The position numbers and the translations under genes were made by a program. 64,000 nt of DNA from Oscillibacter sp. (GTDB lineage: Bacteria > Bacillota > Clostridia > Oscillospirales > Oscillospiraceae), in contig JAGBDS010000002.1 in the NCBI GenBank assembly GCA_017937405.1, positions 1 to 64,000 on the forward strand, read 5' to 3'. Below the pieces are notes generated by a model. That model was not told where the DNA came from. It saw only the letters and a list, made by a program, of their open reading frames with translations, and made no database searches. Of the stretch, positions 17,588-26,241 are shown piece by piece. Positions within the stretch are counted from its first letter, which is position 1. Each line of letters starts with the position of its first letter.

Positions 17588-18805
17588 TTACAAAGTGATC
17601 AGCTCTGGATTTTCCACCAGAGTCTTCATATCCTCCAGAATACGTCCCACCTCCAGGCCATCAAACACCCTGTGGTCAAAGGTCAGGAACATATGCATCA
17701 TGGAGCGGATCTTGGGTTCATCCCCGACCACTACCATCTTCTTGACAGAGCGGCCAAAGCCCAGAATTGCCACCTGAGGCGGATTGATGATAGGCGTAGA
17801 CCAGTCAATGGGGAACATTCCCACATTGGACACCGTAAACGTGCCGTTGGACTGGTCGCCATCCCGGAGCTGCTTGTCCCGAGCCCGGTCGGCCAGGTCC
17901 TTCATGGCCTGATGCAGCTCCACGAGGCCCATGTGGTCGGCGCCCTTGACCACAGGGACCATCAGTCCCGCCTCCGCTGCCACCGCCACGGAGAGGTTCA
18001 CGCTGGAATGGACGGAGAGCATGCTCCCGTCGAAGGTGGCGTTGGCTGTGGGGTGCTTTTTCAGCATCTTCACAGTCGCCATGCACAGCAGGTCGTTCAC
18101 CGTGACCTTGCACCCCAGGAATTCCTGCTGCCCCACCAGCTTCTGTCGGTAAGCCAGCAGATCGGTGACATCCACTTCCACAGCGGCGGTGCACTGGGCC
18201 ATTTCCTGCAGGCTGGTGTACATATTCCGGGCGATGGCCTTCCGGATGCCGGACAGGGGAATTTTCTTTACATCATCCACCGGCTGCTGGACAGGCGCCA
18301 CGGCAGGAGCCTCCGCCTTAGCCGCCAGATAGTCCTTCACATCCTGGGCGATGATGCGGCCATTGGGGCCCGTGCCCTTCAGTTCTGTCAGCGGTATTTG
18401 ATTTTGATGCGCCATCTTCCGGGCGAGACCGGTGATACGGACCCGCTTCCCGCCGCTCTCAGGTGCCTTCTCCGCCGCCACGGGCGCTGCCGCTGCCTGG
18501 GTTGCCGCCGCAGGCTCCGGAGCCGCGGCAGGGACGCTCTGTCCGCCGCAGAGGGCGGCATACTCCTCCTGGCTCTCAGCCACATAGCCGATGGGTGCGC
18601 CCACCGCCACCACGTCGCCCTCCTGGGCGGTGATGTGCAGGATACCGTCGTGGGTGCAGGCAAACTCAATGGTGTTCTTCTCGTTCTCAAATTCCATGAT
18701 GGCGTCGCCTTTTTTCACGGCGGTACCCTCCGGCACCGTCCAGGTGCTGATGGTACCCTCCACCATGGTCAAACCGGCCCGGGGCATTACCAATTCAAAA
18801 CTCAT
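17588..18805 (-). CDS. 2-oxoacid/acetoin dehydrogenase complex E2 (lipoyl acyltransferase), cluster 1
   Basis: 405 residues. N-terminal lipoyl domain (MPRAGLTMVEGTIS; the lipoylated lysine is likely in ENEKNT near residue 44), Ala/Pro-rich linker, peripheral-subunit-binding domain (RITGLARKMAHQNQIPLTEL), and C-terminal catalytic domain with DHRVFDG. It transfers the acyl group from E1 to CoA. Third gene of an E1a-E1b-E2 operon; no E3 follows, so it must borrow lipoamide dehydrogenase, perhaps from the operon at 28-33 kb. The substrate (pyruvate, acetoin or branched 2-oxoacid) cannot be told from sequence. Confidence 0.9.
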   Translation of the reverse strand: MSFELVMPRAGLTMVEGTISTWTVPEGTAVKKGDAIMEFENEKNTIEFACTHDGILHITAQEGDVVAVGAPIGYVAESQEEYAALCGGQSVPAAAPEPAAATQAAAAPVAAEKAPESGGKRVRITGLARKMAHQNQIPLTELKGTGPNGRIIAQDVKDYLAAKAEAPAVAPVQQPVDDVKKIPLSGIRKAIARNMYTSLQEMAQCTAAVEVDVTDLLAYRQKLVGQQEFLGCKVTVNDLLCMATVKMLKKHPTANATFDGSMLSVHSSVNLSVAVAAEAGLMVPVVKGADHMGLVELHQAMKDLADRARDKQLRDGDQSNGTFTVSNVGMFPIDWSTPIINPPQVAILGFGRSVKKMVVVGDEPKIRSMMHMFLTFDHRVFDGLEVGRILEDMKTLVENPELITL

Positions 18806-18826
18806 ATCTCAGACCGCCTTTCCGCC

Positions 18827-19804
18827 TTAATACCGGGCCACCTGGGCACGGACAGCCTCCGCGATGCGGCCCGCATCGGGAATGACGTATTTTTCCAGGG
18901 AGATGTTATAGGGCATGGGCACGTCCAGCGCGGCCACACGGCCGATGGGGCCGTCCAGCTCGTCGTACATCTCCTCCTGGAGCATGGCGGCCAGCTCCGC
19001 GCCGATACCGGCGGTCTTGTTGCTCTCCTCCGCTACCACCACATGATGGGTCTTGCGGAGGGACTGGAACACCGTTTCCTTATCGAACGGCACCAGAGTC
19101 CGGGGGTCGATGACCTCCACGCTGATGCCCTCCTTTGCCAGCGTCTCGGCAGCTTCCAGGGCCCGGCGCACCATCAGGCCCACGGCAATGACCGTCACAT
19201 CCGTGCCGGGGCGCTTCACGTCCGCCACGCCGATGGGGATGGTATAATCGCCCTCAGGCACCTCGCCCTTGGTCTGGTAGAGCTGCTTGTGCTCGCAGAA
19301 CAGGATGGGGTCGTCGGAGCGGATAGCGCTTTTTAGCAATCCCTTGGCGTCGTAAGGCGTGGTAGGGCTGATGACCGTCAGGCCGGGAGCGTGCATGAAC
19401 AAACTCTCCACGCAGTTGGAGTGCTCGGCGCCGGCACCGAAGGAGGAGCCCATGGCGCAGCGGATGACCAGCGGCAGTCGATAGTCCGCGCCATGCATGA
19501 ACCGCCACTTGGAGACACAGTGGAAAATCTCGCTGAACGCCACCATGGTAAAATCGGCGTACATCAGCTCCGCCACGGGCCGCAGGCCAGTAACGGCGGC
19601 GCCCAGCGCCGTGCCGATGATGGCGGTCTCGGAAATTGAAGTATTGCGGACACGCTTGGGCCCAAACTCCTCCAGCATTCCCCGGGTCACGCCGAAGATG
19701 TTGCCGAACTCCGCAATGTCCTCACCGAACATCAGGATCTTGTCATCCCGCCGCATTTCTTCCTGCAAAGCGGCGCTGATCGCCTGCATATATGTCATTT
19801 GCAT
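18827..19804 (-). CDS. TPP-dependent dehydrogenase E1 beta subunit, cluster 1
   Basis: 325 residues from ATG 19804 (GGAGGAGA upstream), MQMTYMQAISAALQEEMRRD then FGEDIAEFGNIFGVT. This is the beta half of a PdhB/AcoB-type E1, which binds TPP together with the alpha subunit. The family motif SFGAGAEHSN and the transketolase C-domain (DPRTLVPFDKETV) are present. Encoded 13 bp after the alpha gene and 21 bp before E2. The longer open frame to 19912 overlaps the alpha gene and is rejected. Confidence 0.9.
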   Translation of the reverse strand: MQMTYMQAISAALQEEMRRDDKILMFGEDIAEFGNIFGVTRGMLEEFGPKRVRNTSISETAIIGTALGAAVTGLRPVAELMYADFTMVAFSEIFHCVSKWRFMHGADYRLPLVIRCAMGSSFGAGAEHSNCVESLFMHAPGLTVISPTTPYDAKGLLKSAIRSDDPILFCEHKQLYQTKGEVPEGDYTIPIGVADVKRPGTDVTVIAVGLMVRRALEAAETLAKEGISVEVIDPRTLVPFDKETVFQSLRKTHHVVVAEESNKTAGIGAELAAMLQEEMYDELDGPIGRVAALDVPMPYNISLEKYVIPDAGRIAEAVRAQVARY

Positions 19805-19817
19805 ATGCTCTCCTCCT

Positions 19818-20789
19818 TTACCGCTGCTCCGCGTACAGATTCCGATAGAGGTCCTCCGGGGTCGGCTCGGGGCTGGCCTCGGCGGTTGCCACAGCCGCGT
19901 CGATCTTTGCACTGATCTCCGCCCGGATGGCCTGCATCTGCTCCTCCGTCATGACGCCCTGCTCCCGCAGAAGCGTCTCCATACGGACGATGCAGTCCTT
20001 CTTCTTCCACTCCTCCGTCACAGCGGCGTCCCGGTACTTCATCTGGTCCCCCTCGAAATGGCCCCGCATCCGATAGCAGGTGCTGTCCAGCACCGCAGGG
20101 CCGTTGCCGGCGCGGATACCGTCCACCAGCTCCTTGGCGCCCTCGTAAACCGACAGGGCGTCGGTGCCGTCCACGATACGGGTGGGCATTCCGTAAGCCG
20201 CCGCCCGGTCCGCGCCGGGATGAGGCACCGGCACGCCGTAACCGGCAGAGGTAGAGATGGCGAACTGGTTGTTGTTGCACACGAACAGCACTGGCAGCTT
20301 CCAGATGGCCGCCAGATTCATGGCCTCATGGACAGGCCCCCGGCTGGAGGTGCCGTCGCCGTAAAAAACATAGGAAACATTGTCGGTGCCCGCCATCTGG
20401 ATGGACAGCGCGGCACCGTCGGCTACTGCGATATCGCAGCCCAGAGTGCCGGAAAAGCCCACCATGCCGTGCTCACGGGATACCATATGCAGCACACCGC
20501 CCAGTCCATTGGCGTTTCCGCTGACACGGCCCATCAGCTCGCCGAACATGGTCTCAAAGGGCATCCCCAGGATGCACCCCGCGCCCACAGGCCGGTGACT
20601 GATCTTGAAATAGTCGCCCTCTTTCCGGGTGGCAAGGACACCCGCATAGGTGGCCTCCTCGCCGATACCGCTGTGGATATGGCCCGGCACCTTGCCCAGC
20701 GCGTAGATCTCCACCTGCTTTTCCTCAAAAAGCCGCACGGAAAGCAGGTCCCGATACACATCCGTCAAAAACTTTTCTGTGTACTGCAT
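19818..20789 (-). CDS. TPP-dependent dehydrogenase E1 alpha subunit, cluster 1
   Basis: 323 residues. The TPP/magnesium motif GDGTSSRGPVHEAMN...NNN is present near residues 144-175, and HIHSGIGEEATYAGV near the start is typical of PdhA/AcoA. It decarboxylates the 2-oxo substrate (or cleaves acetoin) with E1 beta. ATG 20789 follows AAGGAGG. First gene of its operon and divergent from a GntR regulator at 21080, which is its probable controller. Confidence 0.9.
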   Translation of the reverse strand: MQYTEKFLTDVYRDLLSVRLFEEKQVEIYALGKVPGHIHSGIGEEATYAGVLATRKEGDYFKISHRPVGAGCILGMPFETMFGELMGRVSGNANGLGGVLHMVSREHGMVGFSGTLGCDIAVADGAALSIQMAGTDNVSYVFYGDGTSSRGPVHEAMNLAAIWKLPVLFVCNNNQFAISTSAGYGVPVPHPGADRAAAYGMPTRIVDGTDALSVYEGAKELVDGIRAGNGPAVLDSTCYRMRGHFEGDQMKYRDAAVTEEWKKKDCIVRMETLLREQGVMTEEQMQAIRAEISAKIDAAVATAEASPEPTPEDLYRNLYAEQR

Positions 20790-20831
20790 GATTTGGCCTC
20801 CTTATGTACTTCATATTCCCAAAAGGCAGAG

Positions 20832-20868
20832 GTTGCATATTTCTTTGCATATTCAAGAAAAGATGAAT
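20832..20868. promoter_or_regulatory. Candidate operator in the E1a/GntR divergent region
   Basis: Two direct TTGCATATT copies 12 bp apart (20832, 20844), the second overlapping an inverted pair ATATTC/GAATAT (20848 and 20863). It is 45-80 bp upstream of the E1 alpha ATG. The rest of the 290-bp gap is AT-rich with no gene. Confidence 0.4.
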
Positions 20869-21020
20869 ATTAGGTCTGATTTTTCATATTATAATTTTAT
20901 TATCTTCGCTTTTCCTCTATGTTTCAATGCACAATTTTTCCGAAAAGATTCCTGTATTTTTGGTGCTGCCAACAGTCATTCTTCTTTCCCCTATCATCCA
21001 CGGCAATTTTCACATCTCCA

Positions 21021-21048
21021 TTGTATTTCAGAAAATTCCTGCTATAAT
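21021..21048 (+). promoter_or_regulatory. Promoter of the GntR regulator
   Basis: TTGTAT at 21021, 16-base spacer, TATAAT at 21043, placing transcription start near 21055. This makes the ATG at 21080 the likely start and excludes the in-frame ATGs at 20927 and 21046. Confidence 0.75.
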
Positions 21049-21079
21049 GAATAAAAGAATTTTGGGAAGGCGGTGTTCC

Positions 21080-21802
21080 ATGCACGAAGCTCCTGAATCC
21101 CTGCTCGAACTGGCTTATCAGTCGCTGAAGGACAGTATCCTCCGGGGTGTCTACCCCGCCGGGAGCCGGCTGCCGGTAGACCGCCTGTCCCGGGAGCTCA
21201 CCATCAGCTCCACACCTATCAAGGGCGCGCTGAACCGCCTGGTGGCGGAGCATCTGGTGGAGCAGACCCCTCGCTGCGGCTACGCGGTGGTAAAACTGTC
21301 CATGAAGGACATTTCTGAGGTCCTGGAAATTCGCAAGATGTTCGAGATCTTCGCCATCCGCCCCGCCATTCAGAATAAGGAGCGCTTCCCTTCCATCATG
21401 CGCCACATGGAGGATCTCCTGGACCGCTTTGACCACGCCACTGACGGCATCTCCTTTATGGAAGCCCTGGAGCTGGAGCGGGATTTCCACCTGTGCTTCA
21501 TCCGTCTCTGTGACAACGAGCGGTTTTCCCGTATGTATGCCTCCAGCTGGTGCATGGACTATCTGTTTATGGTCTTTGCCAATGTAGGACTTTCCTTTGA
21601 GGATTTCGGCCCGGAGTTCGCATATCACCGCAAATGGTATAACGCCCTAATCTCCGGCGACGCCGAGGGCTATGAAGCCCTGTGGGACTCCGGCATCGAG
21701 ACTCTGAAAAACCGCCTTTCGCAGCTTCTGACGGAGAAGGAGGCCCGGGAACGATCCCCATCAAAACGCCGTTCTTCATCAAAACCGAATTTAGAGACAT
21801 AA
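21080..21802 (+). CDS. GntR-family regulator (FCD type)
   Basis: 240 residues. N-terminal winged helix (YQSLKDSILRGVYPAGSRLP, LTISSTPIKGALNRLVAEHL) and a C-terminal all-helical FCD ligand domain. GGGAAGG lies 8 bases before ATG 21080. Divergent from the cluster 1 dehydrogenase operon, so the natural guess is that it senses that operon's substrate. The C-terminal tail is Arg/Ser/Lys-rich (RERSPSKRRSSSKPN), longer than usual for the family. Confidence 0.87.
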   Translation: MHEAPESLLELAYQSLKDSILRGVYPAGSRLPVDRLSRELTISSTPIKGALNRLVAEHLVEQTPRCGYAVVKLSMKDISEVLEIRKMFEIFAIRPAIQNKERFPSIMRHMEDLLDRFDHATDGISFMEALELERDFHLCFIRLCDNERFSRMYASSWCMDYLFMVFANVGLSFEDFGPEFAYHRKWYNALISGDAEGYEALWDSGIETLKNRLSQLLTEKEARERSPSKRRSSSKPNLET

Positions 21803-21803
21803 A

Positions 21804-22021
21804 AACCGCCTGCCCTCAAAAGCAGGCGGTTCAGCTTGTCGAAAAAGTCTTTTCGACAAGCTGCTGCAAGTTTTTCTGAACTTAAAAAGTTCAGAAAAAC
21901 TTATAATTGAAAACGAAAGACACCCCTCCTGGGTTTCTTTCGTAACTATCTTCCTTCCCGTTGCGCAAGATTTCCGGGTTTATCGACAGTCTGAACCGCC
22001 TGCTTTCAAAAGCAGGCGGTT
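21804..22021. repeat. Palindromic module between duplicated hairpins
   Basis: A 28-bp stem-loop (AACCGCCTGC, 8-base loop, GCAGGCGGTT) occurs at 21804-21831 and again at 21994-22021. Just inside each copy are inverted ends (TCAGCTTGTCGA at 21831, TCGACAGTCTGA at 21983). Between them lie two near-perfect hairpins (21832-21863 and 21868-21902) and a weaker one (21918-21945). The first hairpin could end the GntR transcript. This fills most of the 312-bp gap to dctP; no gene is seen. Confidence 0.7.
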
Positions 22022-22043
22022 TCATATGCGCAAAAATCCTAAA

Positions 22044-22076
22044 GCGCGGCTGCGTTTCCGCAGCCGCGCCTCAGTC
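22044..22076 (-). terminator. Terminator of the TRAP operon
   Basis: Perfect 11-bp GC stem GCGCGGCTGCG with GAAA tetraloop on the minus strand, then TTTAGGATTTTT, 45 bp past the dctP stop. Confidence 0.8.
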
Positions 22077-22114
22077 AACACAACTTTAAAAATGTATTCC
22101 TTCCGGTAGCTTTC

Positions 22115-23167
22115 TTACTTCGTGAAGGCGGCGATCAGCTCGGGAGTCAGAACATCCTCGAACTCGGAGTAGCAGGGCTCAGCGGCCTTGCGGAACTCCT
22201 CGGCAGCCTCGGGAGTCAGCTCGCTGACAACGATACCGGCGTCAGCCCACTTCTTCAGCACTTCCTGGTCGCCCTCGCGCTCCAGCTTACGCTGATTCTG
22301 GGCAGCCTTCTGGCCGCACTCATCAACGATCTTCTGCAGCTCGGGATCCAGAGAGTCATACAGCTCGCCGTTCATGGTGAAGAAGATGCAGTCATAGATA
22401 CCAGTCCAGTAGGTGACATACTTCTGGACCTCAGCGATGGAGGCACCGTCAGCGGTGGGCAGGGGGTTCTCCTGGCCGTCGTAAGTACCAGTCTGCAGGC
22501 CAGTGTAGACCTCGGACCAGTTGGCGTTGGTCCAGTTGGCGCCCCACTTGTCATAAGCGGCGTTCAGCAGCTTGGAGCCGGCAACACGAATCTTCAGGCC
22601 CTTCATGTCAGCCAGGGACTCGATGGGACGGACGCTGTTGGTGGGATGACGGAAGCCGTTCTCACCGATGCCCAGCAGGTGCAGGCCCATGCTCTCAACG
22701 ACCTCGCCCACGGCCTTGCCAGCCTCGCCGTCCAGCTTGGCATCGACATCCTCAAAGGAGTCGAACAGGAAGGGCAGGGAGACGACGTTCAGGCGGCCGT
22801 CAAAGTTGGAGTAAATGATGTTGGAGTGGGCAGACAGCTCAATGGTGCCGTCGATAACGCCCTGAATGCCTTCGGTCTGGTTGCCAGCAGTCAACTGGTC
22901 GGCAGCGTAGACCTCGACGGTAACAGCACCGCCGGTGGCGTCGCTGACCATCTTGCCGAAGTCACGGCCCATGTCAGCCCAGCAGGTGTTCTCAGTAGCG
23001 GAGCAGGCAAACTTCCAAGTCTGCTTCTCAAACTTAGGGGCATCAGAGGTGGTCTCGGACTTCGCAGGCTCGTCGGTCTTGGCGGGCGCCTCAGTCTTAC
23101 CGCCGCCGCAGGCCACCAGGGACAGGCTCATGACCAGAGCGAGGACCAATGCAAGAAACTTTTTCAT
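22115..23167 (-). CDS. dctP: TRAP transporter solute-binding lipoprotein (DctP family)
   Basis: 350 residues. Lipoprotein signal with lipobox LSLVAC, Cys20. The mature part is a DctP/YiaO-type binding protein (FGKMVSDATGGAVTVEVYAA, IEGIQGVIDG-like, NGFRHPTNSVRP, MKGLKIRVAGS). The family binds carboxylates such as C4-dicarboxylates, sialate or 2-oxoacids through a conserved Arg; R176 in LKIRVAGS is the likely ligand-binding one. Last gene of a dctQ-dctM-dctP operon. Given the two dehydrogenase complexes beside it, a 2-oxoacid or hydroxyacid is a reasonable but untested ligand. Confidence 0.92.
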   Translation of the reverse strand: MKKFLALVLALVMSLSLVACGGGKTEAPAKTDEPAKSETTSDAPKFEKQTWKFACSATENTCWADMGRDFGKMVSDATGGAVTVEVYAADQLTAGNQTEGIQGVIDGTIELSAHSNIIYSNFDGRLNVVSLPFLFDSFEDVDAKLDGEAGKAVGEVVESMGLHLLGIGENGFRHPTNSVRPIESLADMKGLKIRVAGSKLLNAAYDKWGANWTNANWSEVYTGLQTGTYDGQENPLPTADGASIAEVQKYVTYWTGIYDCIFFTMNGELYDSLDPELQKIVDECGQKAAQNQRKLEREGDQEVLKKWADAGIVVSELTPEAAEEFRKAAEPCYSEFEDVLTPELIAAFTK

Positions 23168-23243
23168 TGTTTTTCCTCCTTGATTTTTTTCAGTTGTGTT
23201 TATCTGGAATCACTTTCGTGATGGCAGACCAGTCAGGTCACGA

Positions 23244-24554
23244 TCAGGCGAGGCCGCCCACAAAGATCGTGGAGAAGATGGGGATGTAGGTAACGAGCAG
23301 CAAAGTCAGAACGCAGGCGATGATCATGGGCCACACAGCCTTCGAGATCGTCTCGATGGTGACGCGGGTCTTGTCCTTGATGTTCTCCAGCTTGCTGCTG
23401 ACGCCGATGGCGACGAACAGGTTGACGCCCACGGGAGGAGTCACCTGACCGATCGCCAGGTTCACGGTGGACAGCACGCCGAAGTGGATGGGATCGATAC
23501 CCAGCTTGGTGGCCACGGGATACATGATGGGGATGAAGATGTACATAGCGGAGTTGGCGTCCACGAAGCAGCCGGCGATCAGGAAGATCACGTTGACGAT
23601 CAGCAGGAACACATACTTGTTGCCGGAGATGGCCAGCAGCAGGTTCTGAGCGGCGCCGGAAATGCCATGCACGGTGCAGATGTAGGAGAACAGGGTGGCG
23701 GTGCCGATGATCAGCATGATGCCGCCGGTAGTCTTGCCGGAGTCGACCAGCAAGTCGTACAGGTCACGGATCTTGACCTCACGGTAGATGAACAGGCCAA
23801 CGATCAGGCCATACACCACGGAGACAGCAGCGGCCTCGGTGGGAGTGAAGATACCGCCGTAAATACCGCCCAGAATGATGACGGGCATCAGGAAGCCCCA
23901 GAACGCTGTGCGGAAGGACTTCCAGCGCTGCCCCCAGGAGGCCTTCTCGCGGGAAGCGGTCAGGCCCTTTCTGCGGACCTCGATCATGATGACGATGACC
24001 AGCGCCAGGCCCATCATGATGCCGGGGAGGATACCGCCCATGAACATATCGCCCACGGAGACGCCGGTAATGGAGGCGTACACCACGAATGCGATAGAGG
24101 GCGGAATGACGATGGCGATGGAGGATGCGGTAGCCATCATGGCGGAGGAGAAGGGTGCGGAGAAACCGCCGCGGTTGATCATGGCGGGGATCAGGATGAT
24201 ACCCAGAGCCGCCACGGTAGCCGGGCCGGAGCCGGAGATAGCGCCGAAGAAGCAAGCCACCACAACGCACACGATAGCGATACCGCCCCGGCGGTGGCCG
24301 ATACAGTCATCAATGAACTGCACCAGACGAGTGGAGATACCGGCCTTGGCCATGATGTTACCGGACAGGACGAAGAACGGGATGGCCAACAGCAGGAACT
24401 TTGCCATGCCGTTGTAGACATTGGTAGGGACGATGGACAGCTTGTCCCCGGAATAGAGCATAGCCAGGATAGAGGACATGCCCAGGCTAACGCAGATGGG
24501 GACGTTCAGAAACAACATCACAAAGAAGGAGCCGAACAGGATAATATTGATCAT
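23244..24554 (-). CDS. dctM: TRAP transporter large permease (DctM family)
   Basis: 436 residues, about 12 membrane segments. LFLNVPICVSLGMSS at the start, PFFVLSGNIMAKAG, the PGIMMGLALV helix and TPPVGVNLFVAIGVS near the end are DctM hallmarks. It carries the sodium-coupled transport step. Its ATG overlaps the dctQ stop by one base (TGATG), so the two are coupled. Confidence 0.94.
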   Translation of the reverse strand: MINIILFGSFFVMLFLNVPICVSLGMSSILAMLYSGDKLSIVPTNVYNGMAKFLLLAIPFFVLSGNIMAKAGISTRLVQFIDDCIGHRRGGIAIVCVVVACFFGAISGSGPATVAALGIILIPAMINRGGFSAPFSSAMMATASSIAIVIPPSIAFVVYASITGVSVGDMFMGGILPGIMMGLALVIVIMIEVRRKGLTASREKASWGQRWKSFRTAFWGFLMPVIILGGIYGGIFTPTEAAAVSVVYGLIVGLFIYREVKIRDLYDLLVDSGKTTGGIMLIIGTATLFSYICTVHGISGAAQNLLLAISGNKYVFLLIVNVIFLIAGCFVDANSAMYIFIPIMYPVATKLGIDPIHFGVLSTVNLAIGQVTPPVGVNLFVAIGVSSKLENIKDKTRVTIETISKAVWPMIIACVLTLLLVTYIPIFSTIFVGGLA

Positions 24555-25066
24555 CAGTCATTCCCTCCCTCTTCCTGGACGCAGGGGGCATTGTTAGTCA
24601 TCACGTCCACGCAGAATTCGATGGTATGGAGAATCAGGAACACGGCGCCGATGGGCAGGAAAATCGTGAACATCCACTCGGGCCAGCCCAGAGAGGAGGT
24701 CAGCTTTCCGGAGTGCATCTGAGAGAGGACCTTGTCGATGCCGGTCTTCAGCAGCAACACCCACAGCACGGTGTTTGCCACCGTAATGATAGCGACGAAA
24801 ATCTTCTTGCCGCCAACCTTCAGGCGGTCAAAAACCAGAGACAGGCTGATGAGGCTTCCCTCACGGGCGCACAGCGCACAGCCCATCATGATCATCAGCA
24901 CGAACAGGTTGATGACCAGTTCCTCGGTCCAGGCAAACTGGCTGTCGCTCAGCTTACGAACAACAACGTTTGCAAAGGTGATCACGGTGACAAAAACAAG
25001 GATGATGCTCAGCACGATCTTCTCGAACTCAGCGATGCCGCCCATGATCTTTTTGTAGGCTTTCAT
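24554..25066 (-). CDS. dctQ: TRAP transporter small permease (DctQ family)
   Basis: 170 residues with four membrane helices. VTFANVVVRKLSDSQFAWTE and EELVINLFVLMIMMGCALCA are the usual DctQ pattern. It pairs with DctM. First gene of the TRAP operon. The C-terminal tail is acidic and short. Confidence 0.92.
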   Translation of the reverse strand: MKAYKKIMGGIAEFEKIVLSIILVFVTVITFANVVVRKLSDSQFAWTEELVINLFVLMIMMGCALCAREGSLISLSLVFDRLKVGGKKIFVAIITVANTVLWVLLLKTGIDKVLSQMHSGKLTSSLGWPEWMFTIFLPIGAVFLILHTIEFCVDVMTNNAPCVQEEGGND

Positions 25067-25117
25067 TCGATCATTCCCTTCCTTTCCTTTTCCGTCTCAC
25101 CCTGGAGGCGGAGAAAA

Positions 25118-25139
25118 GGGCCGCGGCCCTTTTCGTTTT
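25118..25139. promoter_or_regulatory. Perfect palindrome in the TRAP operon leader
   Basis: A 22-base uninterrupted palindrome, GAAAAGGGCC GC GGCCCTTTTC, about 55-70 bp before dctQ and within the presumed leader. It could fold as a hairpin or bind a dimeric protein. The rest of 25067-25396 holds the TRAP promoter and operator and no gene. Confidence 0.45.
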
Positions 25140-25275
25140 GCTGCGTCCGGGTCCACCGCGCCACGTGCGCATGGCAGCTGCTCTCCCAACAGCCTCCACC
25201 GTATGGACGTAACCGGTCCCCGTTCGCTCCACAGAAACCATATCGGGTCTTCTGTTTATGTGGACAAAATCATTG

Positions 25276-25295
25276 TGGTATGTTGGTCATACCAA
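25276..25295. promoter_or_regulatory. FadR/GntR-type operator upstream of the TRAP operon
   Basis: TGGTATG-5-CATACCA, overlapping TTGGT-3-ACCAA: the classic half-sites of FadR-subfamily GntR operators. It lies just downstream of the candidate TRAP -10 box, where a bound repressor would block initiation, and next to the GntR gene ending at 25397. A matching TGGTA-1-TACCA site is in that regulator's own promoter. Confidence 0.7.
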
Positions 25296-25303
25296 CCATT
25301 TAC

Positions 25304-25332
25304 ACTTTATCATTTTACAGTGCTGGATTCAA
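25304..25332 (-). promoter_or_regulatory. Candidate promoter of the TRAP operon
   Basis: Minus strand TTGAAT (25332-25327), 17-base spacer, TAAAGT (25309-25304). The transcript would start near 25297, inside the operator. Confidence 0.55.
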
Positions 25333-25396
25333 GTAAACTCTGCGCTATCGCCTGCCAAAAAAACAAGGCAATCATCTGCGATTTGCACAAAAACAA

Positions 25397-26098
25397 TTAT
25401 TTTTCGTCTCTTCCCGCAGGATATTTTTCAGCAAATTCCGTAACGATGTCCAAATGGAGATTCATTTCCCTCTTGGCCCGTTCCTCGTCCCGGTCCTTTA
25501 CGGCCTCGAAGATCGCCCGGTGAGAGACCTGAGACTTTCGGATGTAATCCGGCAGCATGAAAAAGCGGATACGCACGTCCGCGATCATGCTGTTGACCAG
25601 ATGCATCGTCGCCGCCAGCATCATGTTGTGGCTCGCCGCCGCCAGAGCCGCGTGGAACTCCACATCCGCCATATAGTCGTCAGGGTCCTCCTCCAGCCGC
25701 TTCATGGCAGCGCCGATGGCCTCCAGGTCCTCCTTTGTGGCCCGCTGACAGGCGAGACCCGCGATGGCTACCTCGTTGACACGGCGGAACTCATTGAAGT
25801 CCTCCCGTGCATCCAGCTGATTGGACACTCGGACAAAAGAGATCGCCTTGCGGATGAAATCCGCGTCACGGGCGACCCGCTTCCGGTTGCCATTGGCTTC
25901 AATGGCCCCCAAAAACTCCAGGATCGCCAAACACTCCCGCAAAGAGCCCCGCCCGATGCCCAGACGCTCCGCCAGGTCCCGTTCCGAAGGCAGGTCCTCC
26001 CCTACCCGAATTTGTCCGCTTTCAATGGCGTTGATGAGCGCCTGCATGACCAATTCCGGAATCTTTGGAGAAACATTTTGGATTTTTTCCAGCTGCAT
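25397..26098 (-). CDS. FadR-subfamily GntR regulator
   Basis: 233 residues from ATG 26098 (AGGGGCAGGGAT upstream). N-terminal winged helix (LPSERDLAERLGIGRGSLRE) and C-terminal FCD domain with the metal/ligand histidines of this family (HAALAAASHN, VSHRAIFEAV). It probably represses the TRAP operon and itself: both promoters have TGGTA-type palindromes. The likely ligand is a small carboxylate. Confidence 0.88.
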   Translation of the reverse strand: MQLEKIQNVSPKIPELVMQALINAIESGQIRVGEDLPSERDLAERLGIGRGSLRECLAILEFLGAIEANGNRKRVARDADFIRKAISFVRVSNQLDAREDFNEFRRVNEVAIAGLACQRATKEDLEAIGAAMKRLEEDPDDYMADVEFHAALAAASHNMMLAATMHLVNSMIADVRIRFFMLPDYIRKSQVSHRAIFEAVKDRDEERAKREMNLHLDIVTEFAEKYPAGRDEK

Positions 26099-26117
26099 AT
26101 CCCTGCCCCTCTCTTTA

Positions 26118-26156
26118 TGGTAGTACCATATTACCATCAGGGCAGACAGGCGTCAA
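26118..26156 (-). promoter_or_regulatory. Promoter and operator of the FadR-type regulator
   Basis: Minus strand TTGACG (26156-26151), 17-base spacer, TAATAT (26133-26128), with the perfect palindrome TGGTACTACCA (26128-26118) at the start point. This fits autorepression. Confidence 0.75.
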
Positions 26157-26241
26157 CAGAACCAAATGCACAAAAATTCCTTGTCTTTTTGTATTCTCCG
26201 CAGAGTGACCCTCATATTTTTACGTAAAGGATATCTACTTT

